Below are positions 25,233-33,978 of a DNA stretch of 64,000 bases, one piece after another. Positions within the stretch are counted from its first letter, which is position 1. The number at the start of each line of letters is the position of its first letter. The stretch is from an uncultured Lachnospiraceae bacterium (GTDB lineage: Bacteria; Bacillota; Clostridia; Lachnospirales; Lachnospiraceae), in assembly GCA_910577275.1 (NCBI GenBank), contig CAJTMW010000001.1:379566-443565 (forward strand), read 5' to 3'. The position numbers and the translations under genes are program-made. Under the pieces are notes generated by a model that was not told the DNA's origin, made no database searches, and saw nothing but the letters and a program-made list of their open reading frames with translations.

Positions 25233-26342
25233 CTACAAAATTGTACCGCCTCCCATCACATATTCCCCGTCATAAAACACCACCGCCTGTCCCGGCGTGA
25301 CTGCCCGGACAGGATGCTCAAAAATGCATGAAATTTTATCCTCGCCTGTGCGTACGGCGGTGCACCATTCTCCTTTGTGCGCATATCTTATCTTCGCCCA
25401 CAGCCTCCGGGGCTCCTTTAAATCCTCCATTCCCATAAAATGAATCCGGTTACAGGTAAGCTCTGTCCGGAAAACGTCGCTGTCGCTGATAACAACCTCG
25501 TTGGTTTTCGGCCGCAGCTCCGAAACAAAAACCGGATGTCCCATGGAAAGGCTGAGCCCCTTCCGCTGTCCTATGGTGTAATGAATGACTCCTTTGTGGG
25601 TTCCCAGAATGCGCCCGTCCTCTGAGACAAAGTTCCCTTCCCCGGGAAGCTTTTTCGGGAATTCTGCCGGAAGCTTTTCCAAAAGCTCTTTCTTTGCCGT
25701 CCTTCTGATAAATCCGGCATAGTCCTTATCCGGCACGAAGCAGATATCCTGACTGTCCCGCTTTGAGGCGACGGGCAGACGGTTTTCTTCGGCAATCCTT
25801 CTGATTTCCTCCTTGGTATAATCCCCCACCGGCATCAGCGTATGGGCAAGCTGAAACTGTGTCAGATTGTAAAGGGCGTAGGTCTGGTCTTTCGCGGCGG
25901 TAACGGAATTTCGGACGGCATATCTGCCGTTTGGCAGCTTTTCCACCCTTGCATAATGTCCTGTTGCAATATAGTCCGCCCCGATTTCCATTGCCCGCCG
26001 AAGGAGGGATTCCCATTTGATATATCTGTTGCAGGCGATACAGGGATTGGGGGTTCTGCCATTTAAATATTCCAAAATGAAATAATCCACCACTTTTTCC
26101 CGGAATTCCCTCTTAAAGTTCACCACATAATGCGGAATGCCCAGGATACCGGCGACTCTCCCGGCGTCCTCCGCCGCACTTTGGCCGCAGCATCCGCCGT
26201 TTTCTTCCACGAGAGCTTTCTCCTCATCCTCCCATGTCCGCATGGTGACGCCCGTCACATCATATCCCTGTTCCTTTAAAAGGCAGGCAGCCACGGAGGA
26301 ATCCACACCCCCTGACATGCCCACCACTACTTTCTTTCCCAT
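25233..26342 (-). CDS. mnmA: tRNA-uridine 2-sulfurtransferase
   Basis: 369 residues from ATG 26342 (AGGAGC 8 bases upstream). Adenylates and thiolates U34 of tRNA-Lys/Glu/Gln. PP-loop GMSGGVDSS at the N-terminus, catalytic Cys pair in NPCIACNRYIKW and SQDICFVPD, and the C-terminal beta-barrel with GQAVVFYDGEYVMGGG are present. It lies in the same direction behind iscS and iscU, which supply and relay sulfur, so the arrangement makes functional sense. Between iscU and mnmA are three tandem 36-37 bp repeats. Confidence 0.97.
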   Translation of the reverse strand: MGKKVVVGMSGGVDSSVAACLLKEQGYDVTGVTMRTWEDEEKALVEENGGCCGQSAAEDAGRVAGILGIPHYVVNFKREFREKVVDYFILEYLNGRTPNPCIACNRYIKWESLLRRAMEIGADYIATGHYARVEKLPNGRYAVRNSVTAAKDQTYALYNLTQFQLAHTLMPVGDYTKEEIRRIAEENRLPVASKRDSQDICFVPDKDYAGFIRRTAKKELLEKLPAEFPKKLPGEGNFVSEDGRILGTHKGVIHYTIGQRKGLSLSMGHPVFVSELRPKTNEVVISDSDVFRTELTCNRIHFMGMEDLKEPRRLWAKIRYAHKGEWCTAVRTGEDKISCIFEHPVRAVTPGQAVVFYDGEYVMGGGTIL

Positions 26343-26370
26343 CTGACTGCTCCTGATTTTCCTGCTTTTC

Positions 26371-26480
26371 AAGCTGCTCCTCTGTTGCTGATATCAGGCT
26401 GCTTTTTAAGCTGCTCCTCTGTTACTGACAGCAGGCTGCTTTCAAGCTGCTCCTCTGTTACTGACAGCAGACTGCGCTCC
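26371..26480. repeat. Three tandem 36-37 bp repeats upstream of mnmA
   Basis: Units begin AAGCTGCTCCTCTGTT at 26371, 26408 and 26444 (spacings 37 and 36). On the minus strand each contains GAGGAGCAGCTT, resembling a ribosome site, and two units read SLLSVTEEQL in one frame. Too short and without spacers to be CRISPR. Probably slippage-expanded intergenic sequence. Confidence 0.8.
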
Positions 26481-26505
26481 CGCTGCTGACGGCAAGGTAT
26501 CTTAT

Positions 26506-26943
26506 TTAGTATTCCTCTTCCGGCTCATCCTCATGGATATCATTTTTCGGCTTTTTCAGCCCTTCAATGGTGATGCCGTTTTTCTCCGCATAATCCCAGA
26601 GCGCCGCGTGAATGGCTTCCTCCGCAAGCAGGGAACAGTGCACCTTCACAGGGGGAAGCCCGTCCAACGCTTCCATTACTGCCTTGTTGGTGACAAGAAG
26701 CGCCTCCTGAACCGTCTTTCCCTTTACCAGCTCCGTGGCCATGCTGCTGGTTGCCACGGCGGCCCCGCAGCCGAAGGTTTTGAATTTACAGTCCCGTATC
26801 ACCTGATTGTCGTCAATATCAAGATAAATTCTCATGATATCCCCGCATTTGGCGTTGCCCACGGTTCCCGTGCCGCTGGGGTTTTCTATTTCTCCCATAT
26901 TCCTGGGATTTGTAAAATGGTCCATTACTTTTTCACTGTACAT
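26506..26943 (-). CDS. iscU: NifU/IscU-like Fe-S cluster scaffold
   Basis: 145 residues. N-terminal scaffold domain with the three cluster Cys residues in NAKCGDIMR, FKTFGCGAA and VHCSLLAEEA. The acidic C-terminal tail (DIHEDEPEEEY) takes the place of the C-terminal NifU domain. Assembles Fe-S clusters with sulfur from IscS. Start overlaps the end of iscS by 11 bases, so translation is coupled. This iscS-iscU pair replaces SUF/ISC-type larger operons in many clostridia. Confidence 0.93.
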   Translation of the reverse strand: MYSEKVMDHFTNPRNMGEIENPSGTGTVGNAKCGDIMRIYLDIDDNQVIRDCKFKTFGCGAAVATSSMATELVKGKTVQEALLVTNKAVMEALDGLPPVKVHCSLLAEEAIHAALWDYAEKNGITIEGLKKPKNDIHEDEPEEEY

Positions 26944-28129
26944 CTTTTTTCCTCTTTTCTTTTATAAAATCCTCGTAGAGAGGCGACATCTGCCGCAGTC
27001 TGTCCACAATCTCCTTTATTGCGTCCGCAACGTAATCCATTTCCTCCAGGGTATTTTCCTCGCTTAAGGTAAGCCGCAGGGAGCCGTGGGCCCGCTCGTG
27101 AGGCAGTCCGATTGCCAGAAGCACATGGGAGGGGTCCAGGGAGCCGGAGGTACACGCCGAACCGCTGGAAGCGCAGATTCCTTTCATATCCAGCATCATC
27201 AGAAGGGATTCCCCCTCGATGAAATCAAAGCTGAAATTTATGTTGTTGGGCAGTCTCTTTTCCCTGTCTCCGTTTAAACGGCAGTAGGGAACCTCGCTTA
27301 ATACTTTTTCTGTTAAATAGTCCCGGAGCTTTTGTATTTTGGCGCTGCGCTCCTCCATTTTCTCAAAAGCCGCTTTTACGGCAACGCCGAAGCCGACGAT
27401 TCCCGGCACGTTTTCCGTTCCGGCTCTCCGGCCTCTCTCCTGGGCGCCGCCATGGATAAAGGAACGGATTTTCACGCCTTTGCGGATATACAAAAATCCC
27501 ACGCCCTTCGGCCCGTGAAGCTTATGGGCGCTGGCGCTGAGCATGTCAATATGCAAATCATCCACATTTATGGGTACATGACCGTATGCCTGCACGGCGT
27601 CGGTATGAAATAAAATACCCTTTTCTCTGGCAATTTCCCCGATTTCGGCTATGGGCTGAAGGGTTCCGATTTCATTGTTGGCAAACATCACGGAAATCAG
27701 TATGGTATCCGGCCTGATTGCTTTTTTTAATTCCTCCAGCTTTAAAATGCCATTTTCATCCACTCCCACATAAGTTACCTCGTACCCCCTTTTCTCCAGA
27801 TACCGGCAGGTATGCAAAACGGCGTGGTGTTCGATTGCGGAGGTGATAATATGCTTTCCCTTGCCCTCATAGCTTTCCGCGGCGGCGATAAGGACCCAGT
27901 TGTCCGCCTCGGAGCCCCCCGCCGTGAAATAAATCTCAGGGCTTTCCGCACCAAGGCTACCCGCTATCGCATCCCGCGCGTCCATAACCGCCTTTTTACT
28001 TTCCGCACCCAGCCGGTAAATGGTGCTTGCGTTTCCGTAATGCTCTGAAAAGTAAGGAAGCATCGCCGCAAGTACTTCGGGAGAGGTTTTCGTGGTGGCG
28101 GCGTTATCCAGGTATATAATTTTGTCCAT
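26933..28129 (-). CDS. iscS: Cysteine desulfurase
   Basis: 398 residues, class V aminotransferase fold. N-terminal YLDNAATTKTSPEV, PLP Lys in SASAHKLHGPKG, substrate Arg region EENTLEEMD, and the mobile catalytic Cys in ASSGSACTSGSLDPSHVL. Releases sulfur from cysteine for IscU and MnmA encoded downstream. Promoter and a candidate Rrf2-type operator lie at 28195-28254, though no rrf2/iscR gene is visible in the window. Confidence 0.95.
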   Translation of the reverse strand: MDKIIYLDNAATTKTSPEVLAAMLPYFSEHYGNASTIYRLGAESKKAVMDARDAIAGSLGAESPEIYFTAGGSEADNWVLIAAAESYEGKGKHIITSAIEHHAVLHTCRYLEKRGYEVTYVGVDENGILKLEELKKAIRPDTILISVMFANNEIGTLQPIAEIGEIAREKGILFHTDAVQAYGHVPINVDDLHIDMLSASAHKLHGPKGVGFLYIRKGVKIRSFIHGGAQERGRRAGTENVPGIVGFGVAVKAAFEKMEERSAKIQKLRDYLTEKVLSEVPYCRLNGDREKRLPNNINFSFDFIEGESLLMMLDMKGICASSGSACTSGSLDPSHVLLAIGLPHERAHGSLRLTLSEENTLEEMDYVADAIKEIVDRLRQMSPLYEDFIKEKRKKDVQ

Positions 28130-28194
28130 GTTTTTCCTCGTTTCTGCACTTTTTTGTGTATTTTCTATTGGAGCTGCCTTATCAGGCTTTTATT

Positions 28195-28254
28195 CCTATC
28201 AACTTACTAGGTTTTAACAATCCTTACTATAGCATTTTGGAATTGTTCTGTCAA
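28195..28254 (-). promoter_or_regulatory. iscS promoter and Rrf2/IscR-like inverted repeat
   Basis: -35 TTGACA (28249-28254) and -10 TATAGT (28226-28231) with a 17-base spacer on the minus strand. Downstream of the start site is CCTAGTAAGTTGATAGG (28195-28211), an imperfect inverted repeat (CCTAGTAA / CCTATCAA) resembling Rrf2-family sites. Operator assignment is inference. Confidence 0.65.
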
Positions 28255-28294
28255 TGAGACATCAGGCATATATTAACACTAAATAATCTACGCA

Positions 28295-28353
28295 CACAGT
28301 CCGCCTTTCCCTGAAATGGAAGGCAGTTTTTATTCTCCGCCTGCCGGACTGTG
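28295..28353. terminator. Nested hairpin just before spoVB
   Basis: Outer arms CACAGTCCG/CGGACTGTG (28295-28303 with 28345-28353) enclose an inner GCCTTTCC/GGAAGGC hairpin (about 28303-28324) followed by AGTTTTTA on the plus strand. If spoVB is transcribed from farther upstream this may attenuate it; the inner and outer stems compete at one base only. Confidence 0.45.
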
Positions 28354-28371
28354 GGATTCTGGTGATATTCT

Positions 28372-29712
28372 ATGTTTAACAGACGAAATACCAGTCCCTT
28401 AATTACAGGGACCATTATTCTCACGCTCACCGGCTTTGCCAGCCGTTTTATCGGATTTTTCTACCGTATTTTCTTATCCCGGCTTTTCGGGGCCGAGGGC
28501 ATGGGGCTTTACCAGCTGATTTCCCCTGTCCTTGCCCTTTCTTTTTCCCTCACCGTTGCCGGTATGCAGACGGCCATCTCCAAATATGTGGCCGGAGAAA
28601 CCCTCACCCGGGACTACCGGTCTTCTTCTCTGCATTTGTTTACCGGCCTTGTGCTGTCCATGACTCTTTCCGTCTTATGCGCAGTTGGAATTTACTGCTA
28701 TTCTGACAGCATTGCCGTTTATTTTCTCATGGAGGAGCGGACGGCCCCTCTCCTGCGTATTATTGCCCTGTCCATTCCCATGGCGACGGTTCATTCCTGC
28801 ATCAACGGCTATTTTTACGGTATTAGGAAAACCGGCGTTCCCTCCCTGTGCCAGCTCTCCGAGCAGATTATCCGGGTGGGCAGCGTTTATCTGATTTATT
28901 ATCTCTGTTTAAAAAACAACATGACGCTTACCATCAACTTTGCGGTAGTGGGGCTGGTGATTGGCGAGAGCGCCTCCATGCTGGTTTCCCTGATTGCGGT
29001 GCGGGCCCATTTTGAAAACGTGGTGCCGAAAAATTACGGGCCGCTGCTATCCGTAAGCTGGCCCGCCTTTTCCGCCGCCAGCACACGTCTCCTTAAAGTG
29101 GCGGTTCCTCTGTCGTTAAACAGGGTGATTATCAATTTTTTACAGAGCATTGAAGCTATTTTTATCCCCAACAGACTGATGAGCTTTGGTTACGACAACT
29201 CCACCGCACTTGGCACCTACGGCGTACTTACCGGAATGGCAATGCCCCTTATCTTTTTCCCCGGGGCTATCACCAACTCCATTTGCGTACTGCTTTTGCC
29301 AATCGTATCCGAGGCCGACGCTGCCGACAATACTTCCACCATTAAGAAAGCCGTATACAAATCCATCCGCTACGGCTTTCTTCTGGGTATCCTTTTTACC
29401 GGCTTCTTTTTATGCACCGGAAAATTCCTTGGCAATCTCCTGTATCAGAGCGCCCTTGCCGGAAGCTTCATTATCGTCTTAAGCTTTTTGTGCCCCCTCA
29501 TGTACATTGCCAGTATGCTGGGAAGCATCTTAAACGGCCTGGGAAAAACAGGCGTCACCTTTCTGTTCAGTATGCTGAGCCTGATGGTCCGCCTTGCTTT
29601 CGTATTTTTCGGAATCCCCCTGTGGGGAATCCACGGCTATCTCTGGGGGCTTCTTGCCAGCCAGGCTGTGCAGACCCTTCTGTGTCTTTTTGCAGTACGG
29701 AAATACCGATGA
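28372..29712 (+). CDS. SpoVB/MurJ-like lipid flippase (polysaccharide biosynthesis family)
   Basis: 446 residues, about 12-14 TM helices, MOP exporter superfamily. N-terminal TGFASRFIGFFYRIFLSRLFGAEGMG and LTVAGMQTAISKYVAGE are hallmarks of SpoVB/YtgP-type flippases, which move lipid-linked peptidoglycan or polysaccharide precursors. SpoVB acts in spore cortex synthesis; a vegetative YtgP-like role cannot be excluded. A hairpin lies directly upstream and no strong ribosome site is seen (GGTGAT near the ATG). Confidence 0.85.
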   Translation: MFNRRNTSPLITGTIILTLTGFASRFIGFFYRIFLSRLFGAEGMGLYQLISPVLALSFSLTVAGMQTAISKYVAGETLTRDYRSSSLHLFTGLVLSMTLSVLCAVGIYCYSDSIAVYFLMEERTAPLLRIIALSIPMATVHSCINGYFYGIRKTGVPSLCQLSEQIIRVGSVYLIYYLCLKNNMTLTINFAVVGLVIGESASMLVSLIAVRAHFENVVPKNYGPLLSVSWPAFSAASTRLLKVAVPLSLNRVIINFLQSIEAIFIPNRLMSFGYDNSTALGTYGVLTGMAMPLIFFPGAITNSICVLLLPIVSEADAADNTSTIKKAVYKSIRYGFLLGILFTGFFLCTGKFLGNLLYQSALAGSFIIVLSFLCPLMYIASMLGSILNGLGKTGVTFLFSMLSLMVRLAFVFFGIPLWGIHGYLWGLLASQAVQTLLCLFAVRKYR

Positions 29713-29770
29713 AACGGCCTTTGCCGCACAGTTACTTACTGCCATCGGCTTCCACATTGCCCCCTGCCTG

Positions 29771-32700
29771 TCAGCTGTTCTTACATTCCGGATAGGCCAC
29801 CTGTTCCTTGCTGGACGCCGTGGCCTTCGTAAGCTGCAGCACAATTTCGCTGAAATACCGTGGGCTTACCTCAGAGAGCTGATACTGGTGCTCCTTCTTC
29901 ACGGTATCATAGACATAGCTTCCCCGCTTCACCGTGCCTGCCTTATAGAAAACTGCGCCGTAAACGGTCACTTCCTCGTTTTCATCCCCTACAAAGCAGC
30001 CGGAAAATTCCAGCTCCACTCCGGTATTTCCGTCTTCCCTGTAAAAGGTGTAATAGCCGCCGGCATCCTGCACGCTGCCCCGATACCAGCCAAGCCCCTG
30101 CAGCTTGCCCGACAGGGAAAGTCCGTTTAACAGCTTGCCGCCAAAGCGGGTAAGCTCCTTCTGCCCCTTTTCCTCCTCCGTAAGCTGGTAAACCGGACGC
30201 TCCAGCTGCTCGAAGGGCTGCGTCACCTCATAGTCGGAAAGCTGCTCTTTCCATGCGGAAAGCTCATCCGCCGTAAGCTCAATGGGATGAACCAGACCTA
30301 TTGTACCTTCGCCGGGAAGCTCATATTCCTCCTCGTCCACGGTATTAAAGCTTCCGTCCTCCATATAGCGGAAAGTCGTCTTAAGTGCGCCGTCCTCATA
30401 AAGCCCCCAGATAAGGCCGATAGCAAACTGGTGCATAATGGGATTTTTCACAAAAAGCGCTTTCCATTTTTCCACCTGCCACACCCGCTCTGCACTAAGG
30501 GCCTGTTCCAGACGAATCTTCTGATTGGACACCACCGTTTTTAACTGCTTTTTCAGGAGCCTGAACTCCGCGCTGGCTGCCTCTGCCTTTACGGCATCGT
30601 CCTTTTTGCCGGGAGCCGGGAGATTTTTCAGCCTTTTTCCATTTTCATCATAGACCTCCAGCTCCAGCGCCGGGGAGAGAAGCACCTTAAAGCTCCGGCT
30701 GCCATAATCAAAGGAAAGCGCCATGCTCTCGTCAAAGCCAAGGTTCGGCACAATCCTGTCCTCCAGCTCTTCTCTGGTAATCCCAAGCTGTCCCGCGGCG
30801 TAAGTAAGGGCGTCCGCGGCAGCCGTTTTCACCTGGCGGAACTTGAACTTCCGGGCAATCTGGTCCACCAGCAAAAGGGCGGTGGAGCTGCCGTTTACGG
30901 AAAGGGCTTTCACCGCCTCCGCCGCCATGGCGCCTCTGGCAGCCTTAGGCCATTCCTTAATCTGCTCGTGCAAAACCGGGACAATGGCGTCCCCGCCGTG
31001 AATGGAGGCCGCGTAAAGCACCCATTTTTTCTTTGCCTCCGCGCCTGCGTCCAGCCATTTTCCGAAAAGCACATTCACATACTCTGAAAGCTCCTTTGCG
31101 TCCAGAGCGGAAGCAAGCCTTGCCGCATCCTTGTTTACGCCCGGCATCCCCATATCCGCATAGGCCACAAGAACAGACGCCAGATAATCCTCCTCCGCTG
31201 CCGTGCCGTCCGTCCGGTGCACTTCCGGGAAAGGCGTTTCATAAGCCCATGCCACCTTGCGTTTCTTTCCGCCTTTTAAAATTTCTTTTGCCAAATCGTT
31301 CAGGCTTTTTTCTCCCGCCTTAGCCGCTTCCGGCTCCCTGCCTTCCATTCCCAGACAATCTTCCAAAAGCTCCTTTATCTTTTTGCTCTTTTCTACCTTA
31401 AGCGCCGCCTCAAATTCCTCCCGGTAAGCCGCGGCTCCCCATTTTTTAAGAACTATTGCCGCAAGCTCCCTTTCCTGGGATTTCCGGGAGGCCAGCATTT
31501 CCTTCATCTGCATCTCCCACTCCTTATGGCTTTCATACACCGCCGCAAGGAGCTCTCTCACCTGTTTCGAGCCGTCCATGGCAAGGGATAAAAGCACGTC
31601 CCGGTACTCGTCAAAGTGAACGTCAAGCAGCCGGATGCAAAGGAAACGGACGGCAGGCGTTCCCTCCTTTGCAAGGGACACAAAGGTATCCTCCCACTCT
31701 CTTTTTCCGCACAGAAGAATCACACAGTCATTGAAAAAATCCGTTTTCTGTTTCTCCTGATAAAAACTGTCATGGATGCTGCCCAGCATTTCGAGCTGAT
31801 AATTTGCAGGAACCTTTTCCGTCTCGAAAAGAGTGAGAATCTCTTTTAAGACGTCTTTATCCACCTGATGATAATTCCCTTTCAGATAGCTGAAATGAGA
31901 CGTCCTCAGGCAGATTCCTTCCAGTATCACCGCCCGGCGGTACATCTGCTGCGTATTCTTATCTTTCAACAGCCCGGCAAACTTTCTATGGTAATCGTAG
32001 CTGTAATACGCTCCGCTGTCTCTCCATTTTGCTATGTACGGATACAGCGCCTCTATCTCGTTTTCCCCCAAAAGGTAGCCGACGGCTTCCTGCTGTCCCA
32101 CTGTGTAGCGGGCTGTCAGCTCATTTGCCATTTTCCTTTCATATTCGCCCCCTAAAGAAGCGTTAATCTCCCTAAACAGCTCCTTATTGTTATCCTCCAC
32201 CTCCTGCAGAAGATACCTGTAATTTTCCGTGGAAACCTCCGGGAGCATTGCCTTAATCATCTCCGGGTAATTCCGAATCATACGGCCAAGACCGCCGCCC
32301 GTCTTGTTTTTCAGGCACCATTTGACATAGCTTTCCTTTGTGATGGGCAATATCTCCTCCAGCGTTTCGATATGGGCCAGAAACCATTTGTATCCTGCGA
32401 TATCAAAACAGATATCCAGCGTGGTAGTGCGGCCGCTTTCCCCGTCCATGGCCGCCGCAAGGCAAAGAAAAGCCAGGCATGTTTCCGAATGCTCTATGGC
32501 AAGAAAAGCCACCCCCGAAAGAAGGAGCGTTAAGTATTCCCCCGTTTTCCTGCCGCGGATAATCCGGGAAATCCTGTCGGGAAACGCGCCGCCCGGTGCC
32601 TTTCGCACATAATTCATCAGCTCGTCCAGCTCCGCCTGCGCCGGTTTTGCACCGGTAAACATATTGGGAATGCTGTCAATCAGATTGATTTCCACACAGT

Positions 32701-33301
32701 TTATAACCTTTTTCAGGTCTTCATCGCCCTTTTCCTTTGAGAACAGCTTTTTCAGCAGGCCGCCCTGCGGATTTTCGGCTTTTGTATAATGCAGCACAAG
32801 AGCCGCAAGAAGGGTCTCGGCGTTACTGTGCTGATGATAGCACAGCTCCATGGCCTTTCTCAAAATCTGCGGGTTGCGCTCTCCTAAATTGGCTGCGGCT
32901 TTTTTCAGCCCGTAATTGTTCCAGACGATTCCCTCCGCTTTGATGGCCGTCACCTGCTCCTGTGTCAGAAATTCCTTGATGGAATCCGTGTTCCAACCGT
33001 AGCATATAAGGGCAAAGTATGCGGTGGAGCCGCCGACCGCCGTCACAAACCGCACGAACCGGGAAAGCTCGTCAGTCTTTCCCCGTTTTCGCAGATGCCC
33101 CATATAATCTCTGCATTTTCTCACCTCATTCTGGTCCGGCCGTGAGAAGTCCTGCCTCCGGGCCTTTTGAAGGAGCGCCGTATCTTCCGGTACCGTCATG
33201 TCCAGATACTGCTCCGCCAGCTTCTGGTTTTCTTCTGAAAGCTGCAGTACTTCCAGCGTTTCCAGTAACTTCTGATAATTACGTTCATCTTTGAAATTCA
33301 T
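29771..33301 (-). CDS. DUF4132 (YehI-like) giant protein of the MoxR-VWA cluster
   Basis: 1176 residues from ATG 33301 (GGGGGT 6 bases upstream). Mostly alpha-helical, HEAT-like N-terminal two thirds; the last 350 residues (from about ARKFKFRQVKTAAADAL to the end) match the DUF4132 domain, with FVKNPIMHQFAIGLIWG and SEIVLQLTKA. No signal peptide or TM segment, so cytoplasmic. In Escherichia coli the homologous yehI lies beside yehLMPQ, and the same partners occur here. Function unknown. A hicAB pair separates it from the rest of the operon. Confidence 0.85.
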   Translation of the reverse strand: MNFKDERNYQKLLETLEVLQLSEENQKLAEQYLDMTVPEDTALLQKARRQDFSRPDQNEVRKCRDYMGHLRKRGKTDELSRFVRFVTAVGGSTAYFALICYGWNTDSIKEFLTQEQVTAIKAEGIVWNNYGLKKAAANLGERNPQILRKAMELCYHQHSNAETLLAALVLHYTKAENPQGGLLKKLFSKEKGDEDLKKVINCVEINLIDSIPNMFTGAKPAQAELDELMNYVRKAPGGAFPDRISRIIRGRKTGEYLTLLLSGVAFLAIEHSETCLAFLCLAAAMDGESGRTTTLDICFDIAGYKWFLAHIETLEEILPITKESYVKWCLKNKTGGGLGRMIRNYPEMIKAMLPEVSTENYRYLLQEVEDNNKELFREINASLGGEYERKMANELTARYTVGQQEAVGYLLGENEIEALYPYIAKWRDSGAYYSYDYHRKFAGLLKDKNTQQMYRRAVILEGICLRTSHFSYLKGNYHQVDKDVLKEILTLFETEKVPANYQLEMLGSIHDSFYQEKQKTDFFNDCVILLCGKREWEDTFVSLAKEGTPAVRFLCIRLLDVHFDEYRDVLLSLAMDGSKQVRELLAAVYESHKEWEMQMKEMLASRKSQERELAAIVLKKWGAAAYREEFEAALKVEKSKKIKELLEDCLGMEGREPEAAKAGEKSLNDLAKEILKGGKKRKVAWAYETPFPEVHRTDGTAAEEDYLASVLVAYADMGMPGVNKDAARLASALDAKELSEYVNVLFGKWLDAGAEAKKKWVLYAASIHGGDAIVPVLHEQIKEWPKAARGAMAAEAVKALSVNGSSTALLLVDQIARKFKFRQVKTAAADALTYAAGQLGITREELEDRIVPNLGFDESMALSFDYGSRSFKVLLSPALELEVYDENGKRLKNLPAPGKKDDAVKAEAASAEFRLLKKQLKTVVSNQKIRLEQALSAERVWQVEKWKALFVKNPIMHQFAIGLIWGLYEDGALKTTFRYMEDGSFNTVDEEEYELPGEGTIGLVHPIELTADELSAWKEQLSDYEVTQPFEQLERPVYQLTEEEKGQKELTRFGGKLLNGLSLSGKLQGLGWYRGSVQDAGGYYTFYREDGNTGVELEFSGCFVGDENEEVTVYGAVFYKAGTVKRGSYVYDTVKKEHQYQLSEVSPRYFSEIVLQLTKATASSKEQVAYPECKNS

Positions 33302-33338
33302 TGTGTACCCCCTGTGTGTTATGCATATTTTTTGCTTA

Positions 33339-33671
33339 TCATCCAACCATATTTCCAATTGCTTCCTCAACGACGGCATTCAGGCTCTTTCCATGCTCCA
33401 TTGCATATACTGCCACAATGCGGTGAAGCTCAGGACTGATTCTGACATTAAAAGTTCCTTTATAGGGCTGTTCCGGCTCTATCCCCTTTTCCTCACAATC
33501 CCTTAGATATTCGTCGATTACATTCTGAAAATCCTTCTCCAGCTCTCTGACAGAATCCCCTTCATAAGAAAGAAGGGACTTTATTCCCGTAACCTTTCCA
33601 AAAAGACATCCGTCTTCTTTTGAATATTCCACTGTTCCGTTATAATTCTTATACGCTAACAAATTACTCAC
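33339..33671 (-). CDS. hicB: HicB-family antitoxin
   Basis: 110 residues. N-terminal partly degraded-RNase-H fold (YSKEDGCLFGKVTGIKSL) and C-terminal ribbon-helix-helix-like DNA-binding segment (FNVRISPELHRIVAVYAMEHGKSLNAVVEEAIG). It would neutralise HicA and repress the pair's promoter. Overlaps hicA by 4 bases and ends 37 bases before the DUF4132 start. Confidence 0.92.
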   Translation of the reverse strand: MSNLLAYKNYNGTVEYSKEDGCLFGKVTGIKSLLSYEGDSVRELEKDFQNVIDEYLRDCEEKGIEPEQPYKGTFNVRISPELHRIVAVYAMEHGKSLNAVVEEAIGNMVG

Positions 33672-33919
33672 AGCAAACCGTCCTTTCTTAATTTCTCTAT
33701 CACCTGCTCCAGTATATACCTTTTTAATATTCCATCTGGATGGGGTTTATGGAAATTTATCACTTCATTTCCATCTTCTTTTATAAATTTTACTCCTGAC
33801 CCCGTCCGGCTCTGCTTTAATTTATATCCAAAGTATGCCAATAAAGACTCCATTTCATCAAAAGTAAAATCCTTAGGTTTCTTTAGCAATCTGTTTATCA
33901 GCTTATCTTTCCTGCTCAT
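33668..33919 (-). CDS. hicA: HicA-family mRNA interferase toxin
   Basis: 83 residues, double-stranded-RNA-binding-like fold. The C-terminal motif INFHKPHPDGILKRYILEQVI with the HKPHP segment, together with the RTGSGVKF strand, fits a common HicA subclass; the proposed catalytic His lies in the HKPHP segment. Cleaves mRNA when free of HicB. Has its own promoter between it and the SWIM gene, so the cassette is expressed independently of the host operon. Confidence 0.9.
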   Translation of the reverse strand: MSRKDKLINRLLKKPKDFTFDEMESLLAYFGYKLKQSRTGSGVKFIKEDGNEVINFHKPHPDGILKRYILEQVIEKLRKDGLL

Positions 33920-33937
33920 TTAAAACCCTCTACTCAT

Positions 33938-33978
33938 AATATATCATATAAGCACACATTTGCAACTAATTTTAGTTG
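33938..33978 (-). promoter_or_regulatory. hicAB promoter and hairpin overlapping the SWIM stop codon
   Basis: TTGCAA (33960-33965) and TATATT (33938-33943) are 16 bases apart on the minus strand. The perfect inverted repeat GCAACTAAAATTAGTTGC (33961-33978) overlaps the upstream gene's TAA and the -35 box; it could be an operator for HicB or a transcript end. Confidence 0.55.

Noticed and set aside
26371..26480. CRISPR array
   Set aside because: Repeats are contiguous with no unique spacers and only three copies; no cas genes.
28250..28371. Sporulation sigma-E promoter before spoVB
   Set aside because: CATATATT resembles a -10 but no matching -35 lies at the right distance.
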